Origin: Aphrocallistes beatrix
Taxonomy: Eukaryota > Porifera > Hexactinellida > Sceptrulophora > Aphrocallistidae
Direction: 5' to 3'
DNA: 64,000 nt
Assembly (NCBI GenBank): GCA_963281255.1
Contig: OY725498.1
Location: 3,472,001 to 3,536,000, forward strand
Positions within the stretch are counted from its first letter, which is position 1; each line of letters opens with the position of its first letter. The notes beneath the pieces were generated by a model. That model did no database searches and was not told the DNA's origin. It was given only the letters and a program-made list of their open reading frames with translations. Made by a program: the position numbers and the translations under genes. Shown here piece by piece: positions 23,091-35,200 of this stretch.

Positions 23091-23121
<31 letters not shown>

Positions 23122-26100
23122 ATATGTGTCATAATTATTTAGAATTGTATATCGCTTCACAACTAAGAAGAAAATGCTTGAAACGGGTAAATATTCTAAT
23201 CTCTAATATTTTATGAGGTAATTACCCCTTAGAATGTTGGAATAATTTACACCTACTAGTCATGGAATCACAAAAAGTTCTAAGGAACTCTGGTTGTATG
23301 TTTTCCCAAATTTCTTCTAAATATTCTTTGAGCTCGAAAATTGTTTTCGGGCCTATTTTAATCAGTTCGCTCTTTATCCATGCAAAGAGATTCTAAATTG
23401 AAGTGAGATCTGTCGCTTTCTGAGCTGCGCGCCATTGAAATTTTTGCTAATCTGGCTAGATTTAATAAAAATACCGATCAAAGATAGACATTTTGATTGT
23501 GATGACGTCATCAATTTTTAGCCGTCTTAATTACTTTTGCAATTTAGAATTTTTTAAAAAATTAGTTTAAATTTATAATGTTAGAGCGATATCAATTGGA
23601 AATCGCATTTAGTTTCGACCAGAACACGATCCTTCAAGTCAGAAGATGGTTATTCAACAGCTACTGATATTCTAAATAGTTATGATCCAAACTGTATATA
23701 TGTATCGAATTGGTCCCACTAAGTTCTGACCCCAGACGGGAAAATGGAAGGATGAAATTCTAATAGACTGTGCCATAGCCTACTGTATATAAGGCCCCAC
23801 AGTAACTTGCGGATTTGGGGCTAGGGATGCGGTAGAAGAAGATGGTTGGGTTAGGCTGTGGAGATGCATGAATATCAGTGAAATAATATGGGCTGCCTTA
23901 AATCATTAACAGCACAATAGAACTTAGGAAGAGAGACTAGCTACAGAGCTATCCCGTGTCAAAGTACCCATATCCGTTGTTAAAATTTAGATTAGTCACC
24001 ATATGGTTGCGCAATAGGTTATATTTGTGAAGAATTTAGTGATTTTTAGAGGTCGTTTAAGGGCACTTCTAAGTGTTTTTATTATAAAAATTTTCGCATA
24101 GAACTGAGATGTGAATGGGTTGATACGAAAATTTGAAATTTTTTCATGGAATGTTGCTACATTCCAGTGTTGCTTTGGAAACGTGTTTGGTCAGCTGGGG
24201 TTATATCTTGAAAACCGCAAGGGCTAGGCATTCAATTGTAATTCCATTTAATAGCGAATATACTACTTCCTATTAAGCGATAATATAATTTCGACGTCTA
24301 AATTCAATGGTTTACGAGATATTCGACAAATGTGACCAATATGATTAACTGTCTAGTAACTCGTAAACCATTGAATTTAGACAAATAAATTATACTATCA
24401 CTTAATAATAAATAGTCTATTTGTTATCAAATGGACTTACATTTGAATGTCTAGCTCTTGTGTTTTTTAAGATATGTCCTCAACTGACCAAAACACGTTT
24501 CCATAGCAACACTGGAAGTAGCAACATTCCATGAAAAATTTTTTGCCACAAATATAACCTATTTCGCAACCATATATGGTGACTAATCTAAATTTTAACA
24601 ACGGATATGGGTTCTTTGACACCATATTTATATATGCTGGTGATACATTCCTAAGCTCTATTGTGCTTTGTTAATGATTTAAGGCAGCCCATGTACAAGT
24701 ATTATTTCAACCATCTTCTACCGCATCCCTAGTCCTAAATCCGCAAGTTACTGTGAGGCCTTATATACTGTAGGCTATGACTGTGCATATTAATATTCTT
24801 CACATATGATACAACTATCTTTAAAAATGACGGCTCATCACTCTTATGAAGTCATCATTACGCATCAAAAATTGACAAATCTTGATTTTTCGAGTGATTT
24901 CGATTATAACAGTAAGTCAGACGGAAGTAGTACAAGTATTTAGAGATGTTATCTACCCTATAATTCATCAATGTGAATCTAGGCGCCCTAAGGACGCCTC
25001 CGGCGGACGCAGTGTCCGCCAAATAGTAATTTCTTGAATATTGAAACGTTGACAATTCAATATTTAAGGAAAATTACAGTCTCTCGATGATTGTGGACAT
25101 AAGTTGTTCCGTCAAATATTTTTATTATGATATTTTTTAGCGATTTGTCATATAGGTATAAAAGGACACAGTTGAGAAAGTGGCCTATATGTATATATAT
25201 TTATATAATAAATAAACTTACTAAATCAAATTATCTACATCCTCCTACCTCTCATTTTAGGAGAAATTCTGGACTTGTGCTGGTCCCTCTCAGATTCCTA
25301 TCTTGCCTCTTGCAGCGTGGATAATTCTATTATTGTATGGGATGGAACTCACCTTCCTGATAAGATCCACGTTATCTCACAGCACTCTGGAATGGTTAAA
25401 GGAGTATGTTGGGACCCAATTGGGAAATATTTAGCTTCTCAATCAGATGACCGTAGCCTGCGAGTATGGAGGACAGAGGACTGGATAATGGAAACTCAAC
25501 TTCAAGAGCCATTTCAACAGTGTTCTGGCACCACTCATCTGCTCCGGCTTTCTTGGTCACCAGATGGACGGAATATCGCGACAGCGCACGCTCTCAATAA
25601 TACTTACCCTGTTGCTTATATAGTTGATCGGAATAATTGGAAATCTGATCATTCTCTGGTCGGGCATCAGAAAGCAATTGAAGTTGCAGCCTTCAACCAC
25701 AACCTATTTTCCTATGACTCCAAGGCAACTCGAGGTCACACGATCGTTGCGCTCGGCTCTAAGGACGGTTCAATATCCATTTGGAGTACGGCCAAAACTA
25801 AACCTATTTTAGTTGTTGATAATATTTTCACGAGTTCGATTCTGGACCTCTCATGGTCTCCTGACGGCTATTGCCTTCTTGCCTGTTCTTGGGATAGCTC
25901 TGTAGCTAGTCTCTCTTTCACACGTTCGGAACTTGGCTACGTACTGAATCTCAGTCATCTGTTAAAGCTTCATATGGATATATACGGGTGTACAGGACTG
26001 CCTTCAACTGATAGTCTCCTTAACAATTCTTTCATTGAAACACCGATGATGCTCGTCTTGCAGCAATCAAATAATGCTCAAACCCTTGATAAGAGTGAGA

Positions 26101-27473
26101 ATGGTAATTCTAATTCGGAACCTGTACTTCAGCCCACCCAAATCTCGACAGTTTCCATTCAAATAGAAAATCGTACCAAAGAAGGGAAGAGAAGAATCAC
26201 ACCGAAATTTATTTCACCTCCTTCACACCTAGCTCCTAAACCAATACCTACCAAAGCAGTAGAGAGTAATACTCTGAATTATTCTAGTAGTGTGCCTCTC
26301 ATTACTTCTGGTATTCCCTCTCTTCACACTTCTGCTCTCTCTGCTAGTATCCAAATGAGTCAACTCCTTCCTGGTACTTCTGGTTCTGCTGAATCAGATG
26401 TTTTAAATTCAGCTACAGCTAAAATTACTTCTACAGTGACCAATCCTAGCCCGAACCTCAGTATTGGTTCTCTTTCCGCTCAAATGAATCATGGTGTATT
26501 TGCTACTCTTGCTGGGCCACCAATTATATCGAGTGTAACAGCCTCATGCGGTTCAAAAAGAGAACATATGCAAGATTTAACTACAACAAACAAAATGTCA
26601 TCTATATCTCATGAAACTCCTCACTACTCAATCCATGTTGATAATACGAGGCTATTCGGTGCTCTATTACGAGTATGTTTGAAACCTTCAAGGCAATGGG
26701 ACGTAATTTTATTGAGTCAGGTTGTATCATACTCTTGTTCTGAGTATTACATAATTATGGCTTGTTCTGATAGCAGCGTTCATGTGTTTTCTGTGTCTGG
26801 TCGAAGGCTCCTCTCTCCAATACAACTTTCTTCCCCAGTCATTAAAGCTATTGTTTCTGCCAAATTTTTGGTTGTCATTACGATGGAAATCGAAATTCAT
26901 ATGTGGGATATCGTTGGAATGCGCAGTGTTATCACTTCACAACCAGTTTCTCCTCTCATTGCAAATAAGAAATTGAAGGTGATTAACCTGTCTATCCATG
27001 ATATGGGTCCTCTAATGACCTTATCTGATGATACATCTTACATCTTCAACCTAAATCTCATTAGTTGGCAGTGCATAAATTTGAATTATTCACTGCACTC
27101 ACAACCCGATTTTATTTCTCACCCCTATTCTTCTATTCGTTCTATAGGCGCTAGTTCAATTGCACGAAGTCAATCTTTCATCGAAGCTCAATTGAACAGT
27201 GCGATTACCTTAAACTCGAAACAAGATTATCTTAGATGGTTACACCGTTATGTGGAGTTCTTAACTGATCATGAATTATCAATACAGTTGAAAGAGTTGC
27301 TTACAGATTTGGTTAAGCCTATTTTAGATGAGAGTGATTCTCAAGATTTGTCTCCATCACAAAAATTGACTTCAGATAACCCAACTTTTATCAATTCTCT
27401 TATTGCCATCGTTGGTAAAAACGTGCATTTACAACGAATCTATACTGAGTTTTCTGAATTATTACATTTATAA
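20431..27473 (+). CDS. HIRA: HIRA histone chaperone, two coding exons, complete
   Basis: HIRA is the WD40 scaffold of the replication-independent chaperone complex that deposits histone H3.3 with UBN1, CABIN1 and ASF1 in the nucleus. Exons are 20431-20812 and 25261-27473; the join is TTAG/GTTTGT to TTTTAG/GAGAAA in phase 1 and gives an 864-residue protein (human HIRA is 1017). The start MKIVKPFWVNYKGEPIFSI matches the family start. Residues 1 to about 350 are WD40 blades (for example LASCSVDNSIIVWD and LASQSDDRSLRVW). RRITP at residues 438-442 is the ASF1-binding B motif. The C-terminal Hira domain begins near residue 592, with GRRLLSPI inside it. A Ser/Thr-rich linker replaces the usual basic linker. 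The 4.4-kb intron is full of MITEs. AATAAA at 27508-27513 is a plausible polyadenylation signal. Extra 5' non-coding exons cannot be excluded. Confidence 0.96.
20822..21184. mobile_element. MITE next to the HIRA splice donor
   Basis: Imperfect inverted ends around AAAAGTAAGTAGCGCATGCG and its mirror, with GCGCATGCGC palindromes repeated inside. GGTTTGTTTG occurs on both sides (20812-20821 and 21185-21194) and looks like a target duplication that includes the splice donor. Superfamily unknown. Confidence 0.6.
21455..21642. mobile_element. Pogo-like MITE, family P3
   Basis: GTCGACTCCGCTTAATAGGG and its mirror at the right end, in a TA target within a (TA)n tract. No coding. Confidence 0.75.
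21755..22055 (-). mobile_element. HelA copy H8, decayed and deleted
   Basis: The hairpin end is mutated (GCGCGATTCGCTTGCTTGC) and the middle is deleted; the start end reads ATTAATCGGGTATTAATAG. Confidence 0.65.
22056..22522. mobile_element. Tc1-like MITE, family T2
   Basis: Left end truncated at AAAGTATTCGTACACCCC; right end GTACGAATACTTTTGTCCAG followed by GGATTG/TA. Related to the MITE in the mariner at 9818. Confidence 0.7.
22543..23091 (-). mobile_element. HelA copy H9, complete and uninterrupted
   Basis: 549 bp from CAAGCGCGCTTCGC to TTAATAGTAAGGA, flanked by A and T. It shows all parts: hairpin GGCGGACACTTTGTGTCCGCC-type stem, TGACGTCA at 22745-22752 and 22908-22915, TGAGTCA at 22764-22770, and the (TA)n. 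Confidence 0.8.
23092..23693. other. HIRA intron stretch without features
   Basis: Nothing recognised apart from a (TA)n tail of the preceding element. Confidence 0.5.
23694..25020 (+). mobile_element. HelA copy H10 split by a foldback
   Basis: HelA body fragments 23694-23773 and 24780-25020 surround the foldback at 23774-24779. Both HelA ends are lost; the hairpin GGCGGACGCAGTGTCCGCC remains at the right. Confidence 0.7.
23774..24779. mobile_element. CATAG-ended foldback FB2a, 1006 bp
   Basis: Starts CATAGCCTACTG, ends TAGGCTATG; ACTGTGC is duplicated at 23767-23773 and 24780-24786. The arms are about 480 bp each, with motifs GGAATGTTGCTACATTCC and ACTTCCTATT. It has the same end type as the P-type element at 10715 and the sister at 37787. 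No coding region. Confidence 0.8.
25261..27473 (+). CDS. HIRA: HIRA coding exon 2 (terminal)
   Basis: One unbroken 2.2-kb exon carries the rest of HIRA: WD40 blades 3-7, the B motif (RRITP) and the C-terminal Hira domain, ending at TAA 27471-27473. The acceptor is CCTCTCATTTTAG at 25260. Such a long uninterrupted exon next to a 4.4-kb intron suggests a lineage that has lost introns but tolerates growth of those it kept. GTTHLLRLSWSPDGRN is a near match to the human GTTHVLRLSWSPDGHY. Confidence 0.95.
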
Positions 27474-28429
27474 TAAATTGCATTTTAATTATTAAATTAT
27501 GATGAAAAATAAAGATTACTATTATTTTATATATTTAGAATGTGACTAAAAGTCAATGCATAACAATAAATGGCCCCAGGTTAGTCAAATTGTTGCCAAA
27601 ATATTATTCTAAAGAGTCGAGACAAGGGTTCACTATATTTATTTGAGTCATAGAAATAAATCATTTTACAGGGTAACCAATAGGTTCTTATAGCTTCAGT
27701 GGGTATAAAATTTTTTGTACTCAAACAAACTTAGTGATTATGATCTTAAGAGATTATTAGAGATTATTCCAATATTTTCAATGATTTTAGAAAATTTTTC
27801 GAGTCTAATACCTACGTAGAACTGTGTTTTTTGTTTTGAGTTTTGTGAAGAAAAAATATGTCTTGAAACATTTGCAAAATCACCCGAAATTTCTGATCCA
27901 AATGGTTCTCAAAATGCACTGATCCGAACATCCTATATTTCTCCAATTTAGAGTGTTCGAGGAAATTGTGTCAGCTATTTTTCCTAGAATTTCAAGACTA
28001 GAAAGATAAATTGAAAAGCAGTGGCCGTTGATTCGCGATTTTCGCTGCATGCCTGAAAACACTCTTTCTTCACTAAACTCACCATACAAAATACAGTTCC
28101 AGGTCTTAAACGCCCTGTGGTTTACCGACTCTATACTATATAACTTCTGAAGTACTGGGCTGCCTATATTTTTCTTCCATAACGTTTGTTTTTTTAAATA
28201 TCATAAGTATGAGAAAAATTTGGACAATGGAAAAAGTTTATGGGTAGACCAAGTTACTCTCCGATTTTCGATCCGACACAATTATTCTACTTGGTCTTTT
28301 TGGTTATTACAAAAAAAATTTAACTTACTTTTGCAAACTCATGTTAATTAATCATCCTACAATATCCTTTTTTACTTTTTACTTTAATAGTTTATTTTGG
28401 CTTGAATTAGATATACATATTGGAATCAA
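27474..28429. other. HIRA-MED14 intergenic spacer
   Basis: It holds the HIRA polyadenylation signal (27508-27513), a copy of foldback family B (about 27735-28113), and about 300 bases of plain AT-rich sequence before MED14. The MED14 promoter must lie here, but I see no TATA box or other motif that I can defend. Confidence 0.7.
27735..28113. repeat. Foldback family B copy, intergenic
   Basis: Similar to 1-400 and 54062-54625, including TTGAAAAGCAGTGG and CGATTTTCGCTGC. The ends are poorly defined. Confidence 0.6.
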
Positions 28430-28785
28430 ATGACAGATGTGTCTACATCACTTGGACGAATACTTGATCATTTAATTCAAAATACCTATTGTGATTTATC
28501 TCTTCTTCGTGAAATATTGCCACAAAAATCAGATAGAGAACGTAAAATTAAATTGGCACAGTTTGCCAAGAAAACTAAACACCAATTTGTGCGATTACTC
28601 GCACTCGCTAACTGGGCCTCCGCTCCAGAAACATCAAACAGTTTAGCCACATTTACTGCAAATCTAGATCAGCAATCTCGACTGTATATTGACACTGCAA
28701 ACCAACTATTAAGACAAGAAAAAGAAATTTTAAGATTACTTGACGTTCCTCAATTCAGCATCGTCAGTGCAATTGAAATACTCAG
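28430..28785 (+). CDS. MED14: MED14 coding exon 1
   Basis: Residues 1-118 and two bases of codon 119. The ATG is preceded by an AT-rich stretch and gives MTDVSTSLGRILDHLIQNTY, aligning with human YRLSTLIEFLLHRTY. The exon includes the conserved LDQQSRLYIDTANQL block. It ends ATACTCAG before GTTTTG at 28786. Confidence 0.93.
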
Positions 28786-31600
28786 GTTTTGATAGAAATA
28801 TAATCCTTTCTCTCTTCAGTTGATTGAATGTACAGCAGTTAAAATTTTATTACTGGTATATACTTTCCCAATACGATACTGCTTAATTTCCTGGTTTAGA
28901 TGCGTATTTTATATATAAAATCCCCTTGTATAGTTCTTATGGCATGCACGTAGTGGCTATTCACCTGGATTTGAATAAAAGCGTTTTATACCTTTTTCTT
29001 TTAGAACCGGTAATTTTTCATTTCTTCCAACTTGCATTTCAAGTAATGTCAAAAATCTGCCTCCCTTCTCCAACTCTGAAAAGCTTTCTACACTTCATAA
29101 ACTCGATCAAACGCTTAGACTTCGTCTCATCCACCTTCTGCCTAACCTACCCCATTCCATTACTCCACACCTTAATTTATTTCCAAAGGGATGTCTTACG
29201 ATGCATGTGAATAATGAGTTCAATGCCCGATTAACCATTATGGGAGAGAATACTGAAATTCCTTGGAGGTTAATTCAACTTGATTTCCTTATTAGGAATC
29301 ATCATTCTTTTGACAACCGCCCTCTTGTTCACTCTAACCAGAAATTGTATCTTCATAAACTGGTACAGTCTCGACTATTCATACAGGTTTTTATTCTATT
29401 TACTACTTTTCAGTTCAGATATTATTATATACGATGTATATACCTAACTTATAAATCAGGGTTGGAAAACACTTGCAAAACGCCGCTCGGGTCAATAATT
29501 TGAAATTCTCCAAAAATTCCGATATCAAATCCATTAGCTTTGAAGCCATTAGTAAAGTCATAATTTAAAATAAGGATTCGAGTCTCTATCATATTCGCCT
29601 TAATTGAGAATTAAATGTAAAAAAGCTACGTCCGCTCTACCATGGCATGAACAATATAAGGCCAGTTTTAACATAGTTCAAATTTTAATTGGACCGATAA
29701 ATCAAAAGCCGTATACGATAGAACTTAGAAATGTATTATTACCATATATCAGTGTTCCCATCCTTTCTCTTTGTAACGCCCCCTAAAGTGCTTGAAACTT
29801 TCAGAAGGCCCCCATACTTCATTGCTTATTAAGTCAGAATATAATGCTTTTTTAATAATTCCTTGCTAAGAAGCCATCTGTAACTGTTGATCCAAAACTG
29901 AGACATAATACATTGGATATAGTCTGATTGATGAATAATTTTCTTGTGGGCAGCTTGTAATTGAGCAACACAACAATGTTACAATGATATTTACATATAT
30001 AACAATAAATTATCATTCAGTGCCCCCTTCTCAACGTTCCCCCAACGCTCCCTTCCTCTCCAGCGCCCCCCTGAGGCAAGCAAACGCCCCCGTTGGGAAC
30101 CACTGCCATATATAAACATCGTATCAGGGTATGCAATTCAGCTGTCAAAAATTTGATATGTCATCATATGATTGTGCAATAGGCTCTTTTTAGAACGAAA
30201 AATGATGCTGTTCGAACTCATTTTAAACATCGTTATCCCCATTTATAATATTTGATTTTTTGATTGGACAACAATAGAAAAGTCTAAATCCCAAAAATCT
30301 TAAAATCTTAATTGAAATGTCTCTGCATTCCTCAGTTGCTATGGAAGCAAAATTTGAATGTTTCGTCATAACTCAAAAAGTATAGCTCGTGGATACTAAG
30401 AAATTATACCATTTAATCCACAGGTTGTTACTTCCTATATATGATAATACGTATTCGTATCTAGTAATATATCAGATTATTTATTTATCTTATAAATATT
30501 ATTTACAACATGTGGCGGTGACAGTATGATTACAGTTGACCAATCAAATTAGTAGCGTGTCGTGTAATAAATTGTCGTGTAGCCAAATGTCTCAATAACA
30601 AAATGTCGTGTAATAAAATGTCTGTAACGAAATGTCTGTAACTAGATGTCTTGTAACGTTATGTCGGTATTCCTGTTACGGAAGGGTACATATTAGATAT
30701 TAAAATGGAGATCATTGCAAATGAAAATAGATGAAAGCACTGTGTTTCACTAACTCCGACAAACTTTTGGATAATAAAGTCTAAGACAAAGGGAAAATCG
30801 CAAACGAGTCAGGATGATCTGAAAAATTTGGAATTTAACCGACCCTGTAGCTACTAGGTTCTACCTTACTATTTTTACATTTAATTGAATCCAAAAGGAT
30901 TTTTGGGAATCTCATAAACTTTCGGGGTCTGGGGCAAGGGTTTATCTAAGATTTTCTAGCGCGGCACTTTTTCAATGATGTAAAACTTATACGGCACCTA
31001 ATTTACAGGGGTATATTCAGGTTTTCTGTAACTGACCAAAGGCCTAAATTTCTGTGTTCAATATAAATCATATATTCCAATATATTACCCAACCAATTTA
31101 TTAGTATACAAGCGGGCTTCGCTTGCTTGCGCTGCGCGGCTGGCGGACACTTTGTGTTCGCCGGAGGCGCCCTGCGGGCGCCTGTGGTCACCATTGATTA
31201 ATTATAAGGGAAATAACATCTCTAAATACGTATGTTCTACTGTTATAATCGACATCGCACGAAAAATCACCAAATTTAACAAATTTTAAAATTTTGATGA
31301 GTAATGATGACGTCATAAAAAAGTGATGAGTCATCATTTTTTGATGATAGTTGCATCATATGTGAGGTATGTTAGTATACAGATTCTATTAAAATTTCAG
31401 CCTTCTATCTCCTATAATGGCTGAGTTATGCTCGAATAACTGTATTGCTTAACTTTTAAAAATGTGACAATGACGTCATAATTCCATGATGAGTCGACAT
31501 TTTGTTCTGAGCTCAGAACTTACTGGAGCCATAGCCAAAAGACTCCCACATGCCAAAAATCAGCTTTCTGCGCCTGCAGTTTCTTCAATCAATTCGTAAC

Positions 31601-31644
<44 letters not shown>

Positions 31645-32161
31645 TAGAACCTCTATAAGTGGGGTCTCTATATGTGGGGGGACCTCTATAAGTGGGGCAA
31701 TTTTTTGACATCTTTGCTCATTTCCATACAGATAAACCTCCATAAGTGGGGAAGTGCCATTATGCGGGGAATGGGGGTGACTTTTAGGCTAATAATACCT
31801 CACGACACTAAGATTAACCTCTATATGTGGGGAATATGATAGGAGTTTTTCTATGCGAAATTGGATATTAATCAAAACAACCGTTCACAGATGAATCGGA
31901 ACTTGGGATTGTGCTATACCATTTGCTGGAAATTTCGTGCCTCACAAATCAACCCTTTCTCATATCATTACACCCTTAATAAACCATTAAAAAATCGTAA
32001 GAAAGTAATAATAAATTTTAGGGAAAGTAGAATAGAGAATTCTCATAGTAATACTAAGGCAAGCTTGTTTTATGGGAATATTACAATTGGAATCATAAGT
32101 GGGGAATGGGGGAGTATCATCATGCTAGCCGGCCCAACCTCCCCCACTTATAGAGGTTCTA

Positions 32162-32201
<40 letters not shown>

Positions 32202-35200
32202 TATATACAAACATTAATCGAGTTTTAATAGTAAGCATAAATATTACCATATTTTTGTTTGCTGCATGGTGTTATAGCTAACCCATAGCATTCTAATACA
32301 CTAAGGCACTGCATGTGCCATGGATGGGTTAATGCCGTTCAATGTAGATTTTGGAAGATTGTGTTTAGCATCAATTATATCATTCTAATATGCAACAATA
32401 GTAGGATCGGAATATATTATTGACTATGTTAACCGAGTATTACCCAATCTAATCGCCTTGACTAAATTTTGAGGATATAATAGATGTTTATTGACAATTC
32501 TAAGGTAAATTGCAAACAAATCAGCAGTTCAACAATCACAAAAAACAACATTAAAAAACATACAAAAACATCTACTATCTTCAATTGTAATGAGGTCAAG
32601 TACAGAATGACATCTAGTATCGTTAATGAGTAATGAGGTTAGTTAGTAGTTAGAATACATCGTACATCTAGTACACATCTACGTAGTATCTTTAGTGAAA
32701 GTAAGTACACATGAAGATATAGTACACGTATACACATCTAGCATATAATCTTGATTGCACTGAGGTAAATTGTGTAGGAATTAAGTGAGGGTCTTTTGAG
32801 TATCATCAGGTCAGCTATAAGAGATAAGTACGAATTAGATACTAAATTTTTTAAGCTTTGTATTGTCAGATTTCGCGACTAATGCATTAAAATTCTTAAC
32901 TCTCCTTGATAGAATACAATTTGAAACAGTTATTACTAATCAATGTAAAATATCCCATCGCCATACTTTCCCACTAACAAACTACGGCATGGGTCAGCAT
33001 AAAAGTTTTTACATAAAATTTCTGAGGTGTCTATCTTCATAAAAGTCTCGTAAATAATATTCACAAAATCAATATGCCGAGTTGACAAGTTGATTTATTA
33101 GGTTCACTTATGTTTCCATCACTTACACATAAGTGAACCTAATAAATCAACTTGTCAACTCGGCACCTAAATAAATCCCTGGTCTGGGAGGCGCCGCGCT
33201 GTGATCCCTCTAGTGGGGTCCAGGGGCAAAACCACTTGAAGCTAAAGCCAGTTTGATTACTAGACCAAAATCTTCCAGATTTGTTAGCTCGTGTTGTACA
33301 CCTTGCCTGACTGGAAGACATACAAATATTATTTCCATCACATGTAGTCTCCAAGCAGGAGAGGCAGTGGCGGTTCCATTGATATCAAGGGGGGCCAAGG
33401 TCAACTTAAATTCCACCCTGCTAGAATGAGAAGACCAGCATTAATGCAGGAACGTAGCCAGGGTTTTGTATTTGAGGGGTCGTGAGCGAACGAAGCGAGC
33501 AAATAAGGGGGCTGGTGGGCTTGCCCCCCATAAAAATTTCAAAATACGCTGAAATATCGATCAACAGCTATTCGAACCATCTATGAAGCAATAGTTTTGA
33601 TCTAATTTATCTTATTATTCATTCGTTTTGATGCATAGAAATCAAGAAAATAGAAGGCAACTTTAATACTTTATTTGTTGGGGGCCGAAAATATATATTC
33701 TATCGCCATACTTTACAACAATATCACTCTCTCCACTTTTCAATCCCTTTGTCTTCAATTATCAACAAAATTAATTCTAGTAATTTAGTACAAGTTTGAA
33801 TCGGTATAAAAGTTGTTTTCGAATATCTTTTTGTTATCAAAGTTATCAATTTGAATGAATGTTTTATAGATAACAAGCGAGCATCACTTGATTGCGCTGC
33901 GCGGCTGGCGGACACTTTATGTCCGCCGTAGGCGCTCTTTGTGCGCCTGGGCTCACATTGATTAATAATAAGGGAGGTAACATCTCTAAACATTATTATT
34001 AATATGCACATCTATTAAAATTTCAGCCTTCTATTTCCTAAAATGACTGAGTTGTAGTTGAAAAACTGAAATTTCTAATTATAAAAAAGTGACGATGAAG
34101 TCATAATTCCCTGATGAGTCGACATTTTCGTCTGAGATCAGAACTTAGTCGAGCCATAATATATATACGTATATATTTACACACATACACAAACATTAAT
34201 CGAGTTTTAATATTTAGGATGGTAACGCAGTCGATAACAACAATAGATGGATACATAAATGAACCTCTGTATAATAAATATACGAGAATTTATTGAAGCC
34301 CTACAGAATTTGATACTTGCATCGTTTTATCAGTTGTTAAAACGTTACAATCTGAAATATGTTAGATTTTTTGTATAATACGAGAAAACTGCATCCACGT
34401 AATTTATGCACTCACTGAATAATCAAATACAGGTCAGCAATATATTTTATTTCATTCGTAACAAACTCAAAATCTATTTAATACATTTCTTTATTAAATC
34501 CTCTGCGAACTATTCAAATATCCTTCAAGATAGGGCTAAAAAGAATATACAGAATAATCGGATAGTCGTTTGAAATGATCCTAACGAATATTCGTATGCG
34601 TTAAATCAGTGCCGGATTAAGCACGTGGCAGAAGTGGCATATGCCACGGGCCCCGCGCTTTCATTTACTTGTGCCTCATGATCTCCAACTGTTCTGGTGA
34701 ACGATCGTTCTCTAAACTCCAACTCCTTATATTATATATCATAGGCGTAGCACCCGGTCCGCCTGGTCCGGCCATCTGCGAAGGCACAATACAAGCTTTT
34801 AGTAATAGCATGGTTTGCCCGGAGCAGTACTATGGGCCCCGCGTAAAAAATATGCCACGGCCCCGCGCAACCTTAATCCGGCCCTGCGTTAAATGGAAAA
34901 TATTGCAAATAATTGTGGCATTGTTGAGTTCTTCAGTCGAAAAAATTTTTTTGAACTTATTGTGAAGAGGGATTTACTTTGGGGATAATAACCTTGTATA
35001 TATAAACATAGATTTTAGGATCAAAACTTCTTATTGCTTGAAAATTAGGATTGGTTTGGTTAAACGATGTAGGCTGAAAAATTATTACGTCATCTAAACA
35101 AACGAATATCCGTTTCAACCCTACTTTAAGAGATATGACCATGTTAATATCACACTTGTTTCAGTTATAACGAGACCTTCAGTGGGGATCGGGAAGGCGG

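Noticed and set aside
31861-32217. 118-codon frame with a tyrosine-isoleucine tail
   Set aside because: It lies within a pogo-like MITE and runs through its end into (TA)n.
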